Positions 18,753-29,381 of a stretch of DNA of 64,000 bases are shown here, piece after piece; the first letter of the stretch is position 1, and each line of letters opens with the position of its first letter. Source of the stretch: Solimicrobium silvestre (lineage in GTDB: Bacteria > Pseudomonadota > Gammaproteobacteria > Burkholderiales > Burkholderiaceae_D); NCBI RefSeq assembly GCF_002976435.1, contig NZ_PUGF01000015.1, forward strand, positions 1 through 64,000. Reading direction: 5' to 3'. A program made the position numbers and the translations under genes. The notes beneath the pieces were generated by a model, which did no database searches, had not been told where the DNA came from, and saw only the letters and a program-made list of their open reading frames with translations.

Positions 18753-21308
18753 TTAAATTGTGAGAGCATCCAGCAAATCCGTTTCCAACTGGATTTGCGT
18801 ACGTGAATTTTGCAGGGCTGCGCCATCAATTAAGAAAACGTCTTCGACCCGTTCACCGAGCGTCATAATTTTAGCGGTATGCAGGTTGATTTTATATTTG
18901 GCGAGTACTTTTGCAATCGAATACAACAAGCCATTGCGGTCATTGGCAGTGACGGAAAGCAAATAGTATTGGCCGCGTTCATCCGGCAATAAACCAACGG
19001 TGGGCGTAATGGGGAAAGTACGCGATAAGCGTGATAAGCGGCCTTTGCTTGGTACCGGCAATGCGGTTTGCGAGCTTAATAATTTCGTCAATTCGTGCTC
19101 CACTAAATTGATGATGTCGCGATAATTTTTAGAAAACGCGGACGCGGAAATTAAAAAAGTATCTAGTGCGTAATCATGTTGCGTGGTGTGGATTTTGGCG
19201 TCCAAAATGCTAAAGCTCTTGGCATCGAAATAACTGCAAATACGGGCAAATAGATCAGGCTGGTCTTTGATGTAGACGGCCACTTGCAAACCTTCGCCGA
19301 TCGGTGCGGTGCGGCATTTTACTGCCGGTTTTTCGCTATTGACCTTGTCATAAAATACCCGCGTTTGCCACACAATGTCGCTGGCATCGTTACGTAAAAA
19401 ATAAACGACGTCCAGCTGCTTCCATAATTCGGCGTGCGCGTTTTCTGGTAAGCCATACAGTCGTAAATTCTTTAATGCTTCGTCTTGACGGTTTTTGAGT
19501 TCCCGGTCCGGTGATGGGATTTCACCACCTAAAGCACGTAAAGTGAGGTGGTATAAATCTTCCAGCAATTTGCCTTTCCACGCATTCCACACTTTAGGAC
19601 TGGTACCGCGAATATCGGAAACGGTCAGTAGATATAAAGCGGTCAGATGGCGCTCGTCTTTGACAACCTTGGCAAAGTGTTGAATCACTTCAGGATCGGA
19701 TAAATCTTGTTTTTGCGCGACTTGCGACATTAATAAATGATGCTCAACCAAAAATACCACCAGCTCGGTTTTATCTTTTGCCATGCCATGTTGGCGGCAA
19801 AATCGTCTGGCATCTTCTCCGCCTAAATGGGAGTGATCACCATTGCGACCCTTGGCAATATCATGGAACAGCGCGGCCACATACAGCACCCAGTGCTGCG
19901 GGAAGTTGGCGATTAACTGACTGCAAAATGGATATTCATGTGCATGCTCCGGCATCGTAAAACGCCGCAAATTCCGCACCACCATCAAGATATGCTGGTC
20001 AACGGTATACACATGAAATAAATCGTGCTGCATCTGCCCGATAATACGACGGAAATTCGGTAAATAGCGGCCCAATATACTCATCTGATTCATGCCGCGT
20101 AAAGCGTGGGTTACTCCTTGTGGAGCTTGCAGAATTTGTAAAAACAAGTCGTGATTGATCGGGTCGCGTCTAAATTTGCTATTGATTTTGAAGCGGGCAT
20201 GCCAAAGCGCGCGCATGGTTGGCGCGGACATGCCTTTGAGTTCGGTCTGCTGCGACAGTAATAAATAAAGCTCCAGCATGGCCGAGGGGCGATGTTCAAA
20301 TAACTGTGGATCAACCGGTTCAATAAAACCATTGATTTCATTGAAATCGGCATTAATAGCGTGCGGTTTTGAGGTGGAGATAAACAGTTGCGCTTCAATA
20401 TTTTGCAGCAAAATCGTGTTTAATTGGGTGACCGCTTTGGCTGCCCAATAATAGCGCTGCATTAAATATTCGCTGGAACGACGGGTAGGCGTGGCGACGA
20501 AGCCAAAGGTTTCCGCTATTGGTGTTTGTACGTCAAAAACCAAGCGGTCTTCACGTCGTTTGGCGAAGATGTGCAGGCGTATCCGAATGTCTTTGAATGC
20601 GCGTTCATTACGTCTTAACTGGCGCGCTTCCGGGCCGGTGATCAAACCACGTGCGGCTAATTCAGACCATGAATTGCCTAGTTTTGCGGCTTTGGATATC
20701 CACAAAATAACCTGTAAGTCGCGTAACCCGCCGGGGCTTTCTTTGCAGTTCGGTTCCAGGCTATATGGGGTGTCTTCAAACTTGACATGGCGCTGGCGTA
20801 ATTCCAGTGTTTTTGCCTGAAAAAAGGCTTGTGGATTCATCGCGGCATTGTAGTGCTCGCGCAGAGCTCGGAATGATTTGCGGCTCCCGGTGACCAGCCG
20901 TGCTTCTAGCAGACTGGTTTGAACGGTAATGTCCGCTTTTGATTCTTGCAGGCATTCATCAATCGTGCGGATGCTATGGCCGATTTCTAAGCCCAAATCC
21001 CAAAATTGTTGCACTAATAATTCAAGTTTTACCCGTAACGCATCATCTGCTGCATGCGGCAACAGAACCAGTACATCAACATCGGAATAAGGAAACAACT
21101 CGCCTCGGCCATAACCGCCAACGCCAATTAAGCTAACGTCATTGGGTAACGCTAATGCCTGCCAAAGCTCGATGAGCGCTGTATCGACACTGTGGCAAAT
21201 GTCATGTAACAGCGCCTCCGGTTTTTTCTGGTTTTGTGAAAATGCGGCAGTAATTAGCTGATGGCGAGCCTTTAATTGTTCCTTTAGCTTTTGCGCTAAG
21301 GGTTGCAT
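18753..21308 (-). CDS. glnD: GlnD, PII uridylyltransferase / uridylyl-removing enzyme
   Basis: GlnD senses glutamine and modifies the PII proteins that control glutamine synthetase and Ntr genes. The 851-residue length fits. The nucleotidyltransferase motif [22 protein letters not shown] is near residue 65. The HD domain for deuridylylation reads [17 protein letters not shown] in the middle. Two ACT domains close the protein ([19 protein letters not shown] and [19 protein letters not shown]). It lies 11 bp behind map, the usual betaproteobacterial pairing. Confidence 0.97.
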   Translation of the reverse strand: MQPLAQKLKEQLKARHQLITAAFSQNQKKPEALLHDICHSVDTALIELWQALALPNDVSLIGVGGYGRGELFPYSDVDVLVLLPHAADDALRVKLELLVQQFWDLGLEIGHSIRTIDECLQESKADITVQTSLLEARLVTGSRKSFRALREHYNAAMNPQAFFQAKTLELRQRHVKFEDTPYSLEPNCKESPGGLRDLQVILWISKAAKLGNSWSELAARGLITGPEARQLRRNERAFKDIRIRLHIFAKRREDRLVFDVQTPIAETFGFVATPTRRSSEYLMQRYYWAAKAVTQLNTILLQNIEAQLFISTSKPHAINADFNEINGFIEPVDPQLFEHRPSAMLELYLLLSQQTELKGMSAPTMRALWHARFKINSKFRRDPINHDLFLQILQAPQGVTHALRGMNQMSILGRYLPNFRRIIGQMQHDLFHVYTVDQHILMVVRNLRRFTMPEHAHEYPFCSQLIANFPQHWVLYVAALFHDIAKGRNGDHSHLGGEDARRFCRQHGMAKDKTELVVFLVEHHLLMSQVAQKQDLSDPEVIQHFAKVVKDERHLTALYLLTVSDIRGTSPKVWNAWKGKLLEDLYHLTLRALGGEIPSPDRELKNRQDEALKNLRLYGLPENAHAELWKQLDVVYFLRNDASDIVWQTRVFYDKVNSEKPAVKCRTAPIGEGLQVAVYIKDQPDLFARICSYFDAKSFSILDAKIHTTQHDYALDTFLISASAFSKNYRDIINLVEHELTKLLSSQTALPVPSKGRLSRLSRTFPITPTVGLLPDERGQYYLLSVTANDRNGLLYSIAKVLAKYKINLHTAKIMTLGERVEDVFLIDGAALQNSRTQIQLETDLLDALTI

Positions 21309-21319
21309 AGTGACTTTGC

Positions 21320-22132
21320 TTAAGATTTTGCCGATATAAATTCAGGAGGAGGTGGCATTCCAGCTGATGCGGTGAGTACTTCATAGCCGGTTTCGGTCAC
21401 TAACACAGTGTGTTCCCATTGTGCTGACAAGCTGCGGTCGCGGGTTTTAATTGTCCAGCCGTCCGGCATTTCACGAATTTCCTTGCGTCCGGAGTTAATC
21501 ATCGGTTCGACGGTAAATATCATCCCCGGCAACATTTCAGCCAGAGTTCCTGGGCGACCATAATGCAGAATCTGCGGCTCTTCATGGAAAATTTTACCAA
21601 TGCCATGTCCGCAAAATTCCCGGACTACGCTGTAACCGGCTTTTTCTGCGTATTGCTGAATAATGAAACCGATATCACCTAAATGATTACCCGGTTTGAT
21701 TTTAGAGATGCCCAGCCACATGCATTCAAACGTAATCGCTGAAAGGCGTTTCGCCATAATTGACGGCTCACCGACAAAAAACATGCGGCTAGTGTCGCCG
21801 TGATAGCCATCTTTAATCACGGTAATGTCTAGATTCACTACATCGCCGCTTTTCAATACTTTATCGCCAGGAATCCCGTGGCAGACCACATCGTTGACCG
21901 AGGTGCAAATTGCTTTTGGATAAGGCGTGTAACCAGGCGGGCAGTAATTTAACGGCGCAGGAATCGTGCCTTGCACGTTCACCATATATTCATGGCATAA
22001 GCGGTCAAGTTCGCCGGTTGTTACGCCAACCTTGACATAGGGGGTGATGTAATCAAGAACTTCAGAACCTAAACGGCCTGCTATACGCATACCTTGAATG
22101 TCTTCTGCAGTTTTGATTGTAATAGCGCTCAT
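21320..22132 (-). CDS. map: Methionine aminopeptidase, type I
   Basis: Removes the N-terminal Met from nascent proteins; a two-metal enzyme. I use ATG 22132 (270 residues, [19 protein letters not shown]), which has an AGG site and the family length. An upstream in-frame start at 22243 would add 37 unrelated residues. Metal ligands are visible: Asp in [18 protein letters not shown] (two Asp), His in [12 protein letters not shown], Glu in FTVEPMI and Glu in WEHTVLVTE. It starts the map-glnD operon. A perfect TATAAT on the minus strand (22226-22231) may be its promoter. Confidence 0.96.
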   Translation of the reverse strand: MSAITIKTAEDIQGMRIAGRLGSEVLDYITPYVKVGVTTGELDRLCHEYMVNVQGTIPAPLNYCPPGYTPYPKAICTSVNDVVCHGIPGDKVLKSGDVVNLDITVIKDGYHGDTSRMFFVGEPSIMAKRLSAITFECMWLGISKIKPGNHLGDIGFIIQQYAEKAGYSVVREFCGHGIGKIFHEEPQILHYGRPGTLAEMLPGMIFTVEPMINSGRKEIREMPDGWTIKTRDRSLSAQWEHTVLVTETGYEVLTASAGMPPPPEFISAKS

Positions 22133-22225
22133 GATGTTGCCTGATAAGTTAGTGGTGCAATTGAGGGGGTAAGTTTGACCTGCGGCGGTGACGATGTGGC
22201 GGCCAATAATTAAATATAGACCGAA

Positions 22226-22231
22226 ATTATA
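22226..22231 (-). promoter_or_regulatory. Likely -10 box for map-glnD
   Basis: The minus strand reads TATAAT about 95 bp before the map ATG. No convincing -35 hexamer lies at the right distance. Confidence 0.4.
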
Positions 22232-22332
22232 GACGATTTGCAACCGGCTGGACTTTGAATCCGCCTAAATCTGGCGCTAAATTAATGAAAAGCCAGTCCG
22301 TAACGCCATTCTATTTTTTCATCAATTCCCTA

Positions 22333-22366
22333 TAAATTTGCAATCTACACCACTAAATTTGCAATC
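22333..22366 (+). promoter_or_regulatory. 21-bp-spaced direct repeats upstream of the ABC exporter
   Basis: The 13-mer taaatttgcaatc occurs at 22333-22345 and again at 22354-22366, exactly two helical turns apart and about 90-120 bp before the ABC ATPase start. This arrangement suits a dimeric regulator, but no regulator is encoded nearby. The rest of the map/ABC gap has no gene. Confidence 0.4.
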
Positions 22367-22454
22367 CGTCGGATTCAGGGCCGCTCTTAAAGCCGCTTCC
22401 AATACAGTTCAGTCATTGATCATCTTGATGGCTTATTACTGTAAGGGGTAAGAA

Positions 22455-23324
22455 ATGTTAGAACTTCGTCATGTAGTTAAACGCTTTGGTAAAAACCTCG
22501 TCGCAGTGGACGATGTCTCGCTCAATCTGACGCATGGGGTGGTCGGCTTGATCGGGCATAACGGTGCCGGCAAGACCACGCTGATGCAAATGATCGCCAC
22601 ACTCACTGTTCCGACTAGCGGGCAGATACTACTTGATGGGCAGGATATTACTAAAAAGCCAAAGCTGATCCGCCCACGATTGGGCTATTTACCACAAGAT
22701 TTTGGTATTTATCCTAATCTGAGTGCGCTCGAATTCATGCAGTACTTTGCTGCCTTAAAAGGCTGTAATGATCCTGAGCGGATACGTTATTTGCTGGAAC
22801 TGGTTAATCTGCATGAGCATGCCAAACGTCCGGCCGCTTCATTTTCCGGCGGTATGCGACGTCGTTTGGGGATTGCCCAGGCACTCATCAATGATCCGGA
22901 TATATTAATTGTTGATGAACCAACCGCAGGTTTAGATCCGGCAGAGCGCATGCGCTTTCGCAATTTGCTCTCGGAATTAGGCTTTAGTAAACTGGTGATT
23001 ATGTCTACCCATATCGTGTCGGATGTAGAAAGTATCGCCACACAGCTAGCCGTGATGCGTTCCGGGAAATTGCTGGCATTTGAAACACCTGAAACTATTT
23101 TGGAGCAAGCGCAGGGGCAAATTTGGACAGCGGAAATTGACAGCCAATATTACGAACAGCTGCGCAGTAAAGTGCACGTACTTAATGCGCAAAGGTTGGG
23201 GAATTCAATGGTCGTGCGTATCGCCCATCCGCATCAGCCATGCTTTGATGCGGTGCTGGCAGAGCCAAGTTTGGAAGAAGCTTTAATGGCGCAACAACTT
23301 ACAAAGCAGGTGGCGCTAGCATGA
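22455..23324 (+). CDS. ABC transporter ATP-binding protein
   Basis: Cytoplasmic ATPase subunit of 289 residues. Walker A GHNGAGKTT (residues 34-42), signature FSGGMRRRLGIAQA, Walker B ILIVDEPTAGLDP and a switch His in MSTHIVSD are all intact. The C-terminal 70 residues resemble the extension of CcmA/DRR-type exporters. A GGGGTAAG site precedes the ATG. It overlaps the membrane partner by 4 bp (ATGA). The two genes sit between map and rpsB, which are usually adjacent, so the pair looks inserted. The substrate is unknown. Confidence 0.92.
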   Translation: MLELRHVVKRFGKNLVAVDDVSLNLTHGVVGLIGHNGAGKTTLMQMIATLTVPTSGQILLDGQDITKKPKLIRPRLGYLPQDFGIYPNLSALEFMQYFAALKGCNDPERIRYLLELVNLHEHAKRPAASFSGGMRRRLGIAQALINDPDILIVDEPTAGLDPAERMRFRNLLSELGFSKLVIMSTHIVSDVESIATQLAVMRSGKLLAFETPETILEQAQGQIWTAEIDSQYYEQLRSKVHVLNAQRLGNSMVVRIAHPHQPCFDAVLAEPSLEEALMAQQLTKQVALA

Positions 23325-24883
23325 ATGCTACTACTATCAAGATACTTATATTGACGGAGGCGCGCTTGAGACTGCGCCGCCTAAGCACGTTGGTTACTTT
23401 ATTGCTCGTTGCCGCGCTCGCCTGGTTGATGTTAGCGGATCAAAGCAGTGGTAATACCTTCATTGCGGTTCAAAATGCAAAAGTACTCTATACCAGCTCA
23501 GCTTTAGCGTTAGGCAGTGCAACGATGTTTAGTCTGGTATTTGGTTTGGCAGGTTTTTATTTAGTGCGTGGACGTATTAGCGAAGATGTGCGTAGCGGTG
23601 CAAGTGGTGTGATCGCATCAAGTACGATTAGTAATGCTCTGTTTTTATTGTGTCGCTGGTTGGGTGGGGTCGGGTATTTGGTGGTGTTAGCCGGCGCATT
23701 TATGCTCAGTATTATGGCTTGCCATTTGTTTCGTGGGGTAGGGGCGATTAATGTATTTGTTTACCTTGAAACTTACGGTGTCATCTTGCTGCCATTGATT
23801 TTTTTTAGCGTGAGCTGTGCGGTTTTATTTGATGGTATTGCGCCATTGATGGGGAAGCTCGGCGATGTCATTTATTTCTTTTTGTGGATTGCGCAAATTT
23901 CAATCTTAGGTAGTTCTGAAGCTAATGCTACTCATCAAATAACGAGCATAATGTTATTTGATTTTTCTGGAATTGTGATGACTATGCAAAGTTTGTTCGC
24001 GTATTTACACACTTCCAATATTTCAATGGGTTACGCATCCTTTGATCCTAAACTGGTACCAGTTACTCTTACTAATGATTTATGGTCTGGTCCGATGTTG
24101 TTAATGCGCTTTGCATCGGCGGCAGTTGCCAGCTTAATTTTATTACCCTCATTTTTTCTGTTTCATCGCTATTCTCCAGATAAGGTCAAGGTGAGTCATG
24201 CCCGTGAGCGGCGTTCGCCTATTGCGGTACTGAATCAGGTTTTGCGTCCTTTATCAGGGTTGGTACAGCCATTGTTTCCGATGGCGGCACGTTTGCCAGG
24301 CATTTTGGGGCAGGCTTTGGCTGATGTTGCGCTGACCTTAACCAGTTCTCCTGCCGCCATTCTCGCTTTGATCCTTGTGCTGTTGAGTTCCATTTTCGTT
24401 AATTTGACCATGTTACCTAGCGTGTTGCTGGCAGCGCTTGCCTACTGGGGTATTTTAGTTAGTGACATCAGCACTCGCGATTACATGACCGGATGTGAAG
24501 ACATGACTGGCGTTGTTGCTGGTGGAGCTAAGCAGCGTTATCTTCGACAATTAGTTGCAACATTCATGCTGGGCTTGTTATTTACTATTTCTATTGCATT
24601 GCGTTTAGCATTTCATGCACCATTGTTAGCTTGTGCTTTGTTGGTTGGGCTATTTAGTTTGAGCGCGTTAGCTAGTCTGTTAGGGCGTACTTCGCGCTCT
24701 TCCCGCACATTTTTAGCTCTATTCTTATTTTGGCTATATGTTGCGACCCAAGTATCGAATGTGCCCATAATCGATGTGGCTGGGTTTAATGCGGTAGCAA
24801 ATAGCATCTCGATAACAACGCAAATGATCATAGCAATAACTGCCTTAATTTTTGGTTATAGTTACAACCGTTTGGCGAAATAG
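23321..24883 (+). CDS. ABC-2-type exporter membrane protein
   Basis: Polytopic inner-membrane protein of 520 residues with about ten to twelve predicted helices (for example LVTLLLVAALAWLMLA near 24-39, and AILALILVLLSSIFVNLTMLP in the second half). A large cytoplasmic loop lies in the middle (FHRYSPDKVKVSHARERRSP). It has no ATPase motif and overlaps the ATPase gene by 4 bp, so it is the translocating subunit. The N-terminal part (ILTEARLRLRRLSTLVT, then FGLAGFYLVRGRISEDVRSG) resembles permeases in gliding- or Nos-type exporters. I cannot name the substrate. Confidence 0.8.
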   Translation: MNATTIKILILTEARLRLRRLSTLVTLLLVAALAWLMLADQSSGNTFIAVQNAKVLYTSSALALGSATMFSLVFGLAGFYLVRGRISEDVRSGASGVIASSTISNALFLLCRWLGGVGYLVVLAGAFMLSIMACHLFRGVGAINVFVYLETYGVILLPLIFFSVSCAVLFDGIAPLMGKLGDVIYFFLWIAQISILGSSEANATHQITSIMLFDFSGIVMTMQSLFAYLHTSNISMGYASFDPKLVPVTLTNDLWSGPMLLMRFASAAVASLILLPSFFLFHRYSPDKVKVSHARERRSPIAVLNQVLRPLSGLVQPLFPMAARLPGILGQALADVALTLTSSPAAILALILVLLSSIFVNLTMLPSVLLAALAYWGILVSDISTRDYMTGCEDMTGVVAGGAKQRYLRQLVATFMLGLLFTISIALRLAFHAPLLACALLVGLFSLSALASLLGRTSRSSRTFLALFLFWLYVATQVSNVPIIDVAGFNAVANSISITTQMIIAITALIFGYSYNRLAK

Positions 24884-24936
24884 GGTGGAAAGTAGGGTGG
24901 AACCAAGGATGAAGTGCGTGGCAATGTAGGTTTAGC

Positions 24937-24966
24937 TTGAATTAATGAGTGGTCTTGGTGTAAAAT
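24937..24966 (+). promoter_or_regulatory. rpsB-tsf promoter
   Basis: TTGAAT (24937-24942) and TAAAAT (24961-24966) are separated by 18 bp, a good sigma-70 promoter. It leaves a leader of about 135 nt before the rpsB ATG. Ribosomal protein S2 autoregulates through the rpsB leader in enteric bacteria; whether this leader does so is inference. Confidence 0.6.
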
Positions 24967-25109
24967 CCTGCCCTGACTCATGAAGTGGTGCTTATGTAAG
25001 TAAATAAGTTCGCAAATGAGTTGTAAATTTGAAATCGCGAATCCGATCTAAAAAGGGTGCTCAGTATTGAGTCACTGATTGGATTCCAGACCAAACCCTG
25101 GAGAAAATT

Positions 25110-25862
25110 ATGTCAGTAACAATGCGCGAAATGTTGGAAGCCGGTGTCCATTTTGGTCACCAAACTCGTTTCTGGAATCCAAAGATGGCTCCGTTCATCT
25201 TCGGTCACCGCAACAAAATTCACATCATTAACTTGGAAAAAACCTTAGGTTTGTACCAAGAAGCAATGAAATTCATCCGTCAAACTTCCGCTAATCGCGG
25301 CACTATTTTGATGGTTGGCACAAAACGTCAAGCACGCGAATTGATCGCTTCCGAAGCGCAACGCGCTGGTATGCCGTTTGTTGATCAACGTTGGTTGGGC
25401 GGTATGCTGACTAACTTCAAAACTGTTAAAACTTCGATCAAACGCTTGAAAGACATGGAAGCGCAAGTTCAAGAGGGTACAGTTGAGAAGTTGAGCAAAA
25501 AAGAAGCCTTGATGTTTGATCGCGAAATGACCAAATTGCAAAAAGCAATTGGCGGCATTAAAGACATGGGCGGCGTTCCTGATGCAATTTTTGTTGTAGA
25601 CGTTGGCTACCACAAAGGTGCTATCACTGAAGCAGCTAAATTAGGTATTCCAGTTATCGGCGTGGTTGATACCAACCATTCACCAGACGGCGTTCAATTC
25701 ATCATTCCAGGTAACGATGATTCATCTAAAGCAATCGCTTTGTATGCTCGCGGCGTTGCAGATGCAATCCTCGAAGGCCGTGCAAATGCGTTGAATGAAG
25801 TTGTTGAATTGGTTAAAGCTGGTGGCGATGACTTCGTTGAAGTTAATAACGAACAAGCTTAA
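25110..25862 (+). CDS. rpsB: 30S ribosomal protein S2
   Basis: S2 joins late in assembly of the small subunit. The 250 residues begin [32 protein letters not shown], the S2 hallmark, and contain [17 protein letters not shown] and [22 protein letters not shown] site precedes the ATG. A terminator separates it from tsf, which likely tunes the S2 to EF-Ts ratio. Confidence 0.99.
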   Translation: MSVTMREMLEAGVHFGHQTRFWNPKMAPFIFGHRNKIHIINLEKTLGLYQEAMKFIRQTSANRGTILMVGTKRQARELIASEAQRAGMPFVDQRWLGGMLTNFKTVKTSIKRLKDMEAQVQEGTVEKLSKKEALMFDREMTKLQKAIGGIKDMGGVPDAIFVVDVGYHKGAITEAAKLGIPVIGVVDTNHSPDGVQFIIPGNDDSSKAIALYARGVADAILEGRANALNEVVELVKAGGDDFVEVNNEQA

Positions 25863-25900
25863 GTTTTAAATATAGAAGTTATCGCTAAGATGACTTTATG

Positions 25901-25930
25901 AAAAAGGGGCAGTTTAGCCCCTTTTTTTTA
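25901..25930 (+). terminator. Terminator between rpsB and tsf
   Basis: Stem ggggc/gcccc around agttta, with flanking A and T runs. It probably acts as a partial terminator within the rpsB-tsf operon. Confidence 0.85.
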
Positions 25931-25994
25931 AGACGCTTATTGTGATATTTATTTTGATACGCCCGTATTGGGCATAGTGAACCAGGAGAGAAAC

Positions 25995-26876
25995 ATGGCA
26001 GCGATTACAGCAGCGATGGTAGGTGAATTGCGCGCAAAAACAGATGCGCCTATGATGGAATGTAAAAAAGCATTGACTGAAGCCGAAGGTAACATGGAAC
26101 GCGCTGAAGAAATTTTACGCGTTAAATTGGGCGGTAAAGCTTCTAAAGCAGCTTCACGCGTTACAGCTGAAGGTGTTATTGCAGCATATGTTGCTGGCAA
26201 TGTTGGCGCGTTAATTGAAATTAACTGCGAAACCGACTTTGTTACTAAAAATGATGAATTCTTAGCGTTGGCAAATGCCTGCGTTAAATTGGTTGCTGAA
26301 CACAACCCGGCTGACGTAGCAGCTTTGTCTGCATTGCCATTGGGCGAGTCTACCGTTGAAGGTTTGCGTACTACATTAATCGGCCGTATCGGCGAAAACA
26401 TGTCGATCCGTCGTTTTGTGCGTTTTGAGTCAACTTCTAAAATCAGCACATATCTGCACGGTACACGTATCGGCGTTATCGTTGATTTTGATGGCGCAAA
26501 TGAACAAGTTGGTAAAGACGTTGCTATGCACATCGCTGCAATGAAGCCAGTTTCTTTGTCAATAGAGCAAGTTCCTGCTGAATTGATCGAAAAAGAACGT
26601 TCAGTAGCGACATTGAAAGCTGCTGAATCAGGCAAGCCTGCTGATATCGCCGCAAAAATGATTGAAGGCTCAGTACAGAAATTCTTAAAAGAAGTTTCTT
26701 TGTTGAATCAACCATTCGTTAAGAGCGACAAGCAAACTGTTGAGCAAATGTTAAAAGCAGAAGCCTCAACTGTTAAAGCATTCCAGATGTATGTGGTTGG
26801 TGAAGGCATTGAGAAGAAACAAGATGACTTCGCTGCTGAAGTTGCTGCTCAAGTAGCTGCCGCTCAAAAGGCATAA
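25995..26876 (+). CDS. tsf: Elongation factor Ts
   Basis: EF-Ts exchanges GDP for GTP on EF-Tu. I place the start at ATG 25995 (293 residues), which has a strong AGGAGAG site and the usual N-terminus [27 protein letters not shown]. An in-frame start at 25968 would read through the ribosome-binding site. The EF-Tu contact motif [10 protein letters not shown] is near residue 80. It lies in the conserved order rpsB-tsf-pyrH-frr. Confidence 0.98.
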   Translation: MAAITAAMVGELRAKTDAPMMECKKALTEAEGNMERAEEILRVKLGGKASKAASRVTAEGVIAAYVAGNVGALIEINCETDFVTKNDEFLALANACVKLVAEHNPADVAALSALPLGESTVEGLRTTLIGRIGENMSIRRFVRFESTSKISTYLHGTRIGVIVDFDGANEQVGKDVAMHIAAMKPVSLSIEQVPAELIEKERSVATLKAAESGKPADIAAKMIEGSVQKFLKEVSLLNQPFVKSDKQTVEQMLKAEASTVKAFQMYVVGEGIEKKQDDFAAEVAAQVAAAQKA

Positions 26877-26895
26877 AGTATCGACAGGGAGTAAT

Positions 26896-27028
26896 CAGAT
26901 GAATTTGACACTGACCAATAGAGGTAAGGCAGATCAAGATGCAAAGCATCTTTGGTCAGTTATTCTGCTCAGTTGTTTTGATTCATCTGTGAAGTAAGCT
27001 AGGCGGGCCGTTGGGCCCGTTTTTTTTA
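26896..27028 (+). ncRNA. Candidate structured small RNA or leader between tsf and pyrH
   Basis: Three nested stems are visible. The outer is cagatgaat (26896-26904) with attcatctg (26981-26989). The middle is actgaccaa (26910-26918) with ttggtcagt (26952-26960). The inner hairpin is agatgc-aaa-gcatct (26937-26951). An intrinsic terminator, cgggcc-gtt-gggcccg and eight Ts (27003-27028), follows at once. The arrangement looks like a terminated small RNA or a tsf 3' UTR RNA. A 32-codon frame (26899-26997, MNLTLTNRGKADQDAKHLW...) with a GGGAG site overlaps it and could instead be a leader peptide. I do not recognise the family. Confidence 0.5.
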
Positions 27029-27110
27029 ATGCTTATGATGTAACAAGATATAGAATGTAACTTTTACGGGAAATGTCCATTTTCGCCAAAGTTTGCAGGA
27101 ATGCAGTTGA

Positions 27111-27162
27111 AGTAGCGCGCAGAAGTAGTGTGTAGAAATGCTGTGCAGAAGCGCTGTGTAGA
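27111..27162 (+). repeat. Four-copy 13-bp tandem repeat upstream of pyrH
   Basis: Copies at 27111, 27124, 27137 and 27150 follow the degenerate pattern ARYRSYGYGYAGA, each ending in aga, with a partial fifth copy (agtacag). They lie 43 bp before the pyrH ATG. Confidence 0.75.
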
Positions 27163-27204
27163 AGTACAGCAACCAGACAGTCAGATAAAAACAGTGGAGA
27201 AAAA

Positions 27205-27924
27205 ATGTTGAAAAAATCAGCTTATAAACGCGTACTACTGAAACTTTCTGGTGAAGCTTTAATGGGTGATGATGCTTATGGCATTAATCGCGCCACAATA
27301 GAGCGCATGGTCGCTGATGTGGCAGAAATTAAAGCGTTAGGAATTGAGTTGGCCATCGTTATTGGCGGCGGTAATATTTTCCGCGGTGTGGCTCCTGGCG
27401 CCGAAGGAATGGATCGTGCAACCGCTGATTACATGGGGATGTTAGCAACCGTTATGAATTCCCTGGCACTTGCCGATGCAATGCGCCAGGCAGGAATAAC
27501 GGCACGCGTCATGTCGGCTATTGCAATTGATCAGGTGGTGGAGCCTTACGTTCGACCAAAAGCGTTACAGTATTTAGAAGAAGGTAAAGTCGTTGTCTTT
27601 GCTGCCGGTACCGGTAATCCATTTTTTACGACGGATACTGCTGCAGCGTTACGTGGCGCGGAAATCGGCGCAGAAATCGTATTAAAGGCTACTAAGGTAG
27701 ATGGCGTGTATTCTGCTGATCCTAATAAGGACAGCAATGCAGTTCGCTATAGCACCATTAGTTTTGATGAGGCGTTGTCACGTCAATTGCAAGTGATGGA
27801 TGCAACGGCATTTGCTTTATGTCGTGACCGTAATTTGCCTATTAAAGTATTTTCTATCGTAAAGCCCGGCGCATTGAAACGCGTCATTATGGGTGAAGAT
27901 GAAGGTACGTTAGTGCATGTTTAA
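27205..27924 (+). CDS. pyrH: UMP kinase
   Basis: Phosphorylates UMP to UDP for pyrimidine nucleotide supply; a hexameric amino-acid-kinase-fold enzyme. The 239 residues show [12 protein letters not shown], the glycine loop [10 protein letters not shown], and [19 protein letters not shown]. The GGAG site is well placed. It stands downstream of a terminator and a tandem repeat, so it likely has its own promoter, and leads frr. Confidence 0.98.
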   Translation: MLKKSAYKRVLLKLSGEALMGDDAYGINRATIERMVADVAEIKALGIELAIVIGGGNIFRGVAPGAEGMDRATADYMGMLATVMNSLALADAMRQAGITARVMSAIAIDQVVEPYVRPKALQYLEEGKVVVFAAGTGNPFFTTDTAAALRGAEIGAEIVLKATKVDGVYSADPNKDSNAVRYSTISFDEALSRQLQVMDATAFALCRDRNLPIKVFSIVKPGALKRVIMGEDEGTLVHV

Positions 27925-27952
27925 TTATTTTATTTTGATGTAGGAGATTCGC

Positions 27953-28513
27953 ATGGCAGTTGTTGATGTTAGAAAAAACACTGAACTAAGAATGCAAAAG
28001 TCACTTGAAGCCCTCCGGGCCGATTTGGCAAAAGTACGCACTGGTCGGGCGCACACAGGTATTTTGGATCATGTTCAAGTTGATTATTATGGAAACCCAA
28101 CCCAATTAACCCAAGTTGCCAATGTGACGCTGATCGATGCACGCACTATTGGTGTTCAGCCTTGGGAAAAGAAAATGGTGGCTGTGGTTGAAAAAGCGAT
28201 CCGTGATTCCGATTTGGGTTTAAATCCATCCACCCAAGGTGACATGATTCGCGTTCCAACACCGCCGCTCACTGAAGAGCGTCGTAAAGAGTTTGTTAAG
28301 TTGGTTAAGACGGAAGGTGAAGATGCCAAAATTGCCGTCCGTAATATTCGCCGTGACGCCAATGAAGCATTCAAAAAAATGTTGAAAGACAAAGAGTGTT
28401 CGGAAGATGATGAGCGTCGTGCGCAAGATGATGTCCAAAAATTGACGGATAAATTCGTGTTGGACGTGGATAAAATGGTTTCTGAGAAAGAAAAAGAACT
28501 GTTGACGGTATAA
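27953..28513 (+). CDS. frr: Ribosome recycling factor
   Basis: With EF-G it splits post-termination ribosomes. The 186 residues show the family hallmarks: [43 protein letters not shown] and a basic helical C-terminus ending [18 protein letters not shown] site precedes the ATG, 28 bp behind pyrH. Confidence 0.98.
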   Translation: MAVVDVRKNTELRMQKSLEALRADLAKVRTGRAHTGILDHVQVDYYGNPTQLTQVANVTLIDARTIGVQPWEKKMVAVVEKAIRDSDLGLNPSTQGDMIRVPTPPLTEERRKEFVKLVKTEGEDAKIAVRNIRRDANEAFKKMLKDKECSEDDERRAQDDVQKLTDKFVLDVDKMVSEKEKELLTV

Positions 28514-28530
28514 CGTTAACAATTCACCAC

Positions 28531-28563
28531 TTTGAATGGCGCTTTGAATAGCGCTTTGAATTG
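28531..28563 (+). repeat. 12-bp tandem repeat between frr and uppS
   Basis: tttgaatggcgc and tttgaatagcgc in tandem, followed by a partial tttgaattg. Confidence 0.7.
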
Positions 28564-28569
28564 GAATCA

Positions 28570-28600
28570 GCACTACCTGTTGCTAGGTAGTGCTCAGTTT
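28570..28600 (+). terminator. Hairpin between frr and uppS
   Basis: Stem gcactacct/aggtagtgc (28570-28578 with 28585-28593) is followed by tcagttttta. It is probably a partial terminator or a processing site. An in-frame GTG for uppS at 28590 lies inside the stem, which argues for the later ATG. Confidence 0.65.
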
Positions 28601-28622
28601 TTATATTTTGAATTGCTTCGAC

Positions 28623-29381
28623 ATGCCTGAATTAAGTTCTACTCAAACTATTCCCAAAGTGGGTGCTGTACCCAAACACGTTGCCATCATTATGGATGGT
28701 AATGGTCGTTGGGCGACGCAGCGGTTTATGCCACGTGTTGCCGGACATTCAAAAGGCGTAGATGCTGTTCGTACCATGGTCGAAGCATGCATAGAGCAAG
28801 GCATTGACTATTTAACGCTGTTTGCTTTTAGTTCTGAAAACTGGCGTAGGCCGGAAGAAGAAGTGTCGATACTCATGCGCTTGTTTATGACGGCGTTAGA
28901 GCGTGAAGTTAATCGACTACATGCTAATGACATTTGCTTAAAAGTGGTTGGAGATTTATCCCGCTTTAGTGAAGCTTTGCAGGAAAAAATTCGCGACGCG
29001 GAATCTAAAACCGCGAACAATAAACGTCTGACGGTCACGATTTGTGCAAACTACGGCGGCCGTTGGGATATCGTCCAGGCGATGAATAAATTGCTTGCGG
29101 CACAGCCGGAAATTACCCAGATCGAAGAGCATCACCTGGCCCCATATCTATCGATGGCATATGCGCCAGAACCTGACCTGTTTATTCGTACCGGCGGTGA
29201 AAAACGCGTATCTAACTTCCTATTGTGGCAACTCGCTTACACAGAGCTGTATTTTACCGATACCTATTGGCCCGATTTTGGACGTACTGAATTAACGGCG
29301 GCCATTCAATCCTATCAACATCGCGAACGACGGTTTGGTCGCACCAGTGAGCAATTGCTCGAGTCTAAGAAAGCCCCTTAA
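28623..29381 (+). CDS. uppS: Undecaprenyl diphosphate synthase
   Basis: cis-Prenyltransferase making the C55 carrier lipid for peptidoglycan and LPS. I choose ATG 28623 (252 residues); the GTG at 28590 falls in a hairpin. Motifs: [13 protein letters not shown] (catalytic Asp), [13 protein letters not shown], and [25 protein letters not shown]. The usual RxSxF reads RVSNF here. Its stop overlaps the cdsA ATG (TAATG), indicating translational coupling. Confidence 0.96.
   Translation: MPELSSTQTIPKVGAVPKHVAIIMDGNGRWATQRFMPRVAGHSKGVDAVRTMVEACIEQGIDYLTLFAFSSENWRRPEEEVSILMRLFMTALEREVNRLHANDICLKVVGDLSRFSEALQEKIRDAESKTANNKRLTVTICANYGGRWDIVQAMNKLLAAQPEITQIEEHHLAPYLSMAYAPEPDLFIRTGGEKRVSNFLLWQLAYTELYFTDTYWPDFGRTELTAAIQSYQHRERRFGRTSEQLLESKKAP

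Noticed and set aside
26899-26997. 32-codon open frame between tsf and pyrH as a separate gene
   Set aside because: It has a ribosome-binding site, but the start codon is buried in the outer stem and the product has no recognisable feature. It is reported within the RNA candidate instead.
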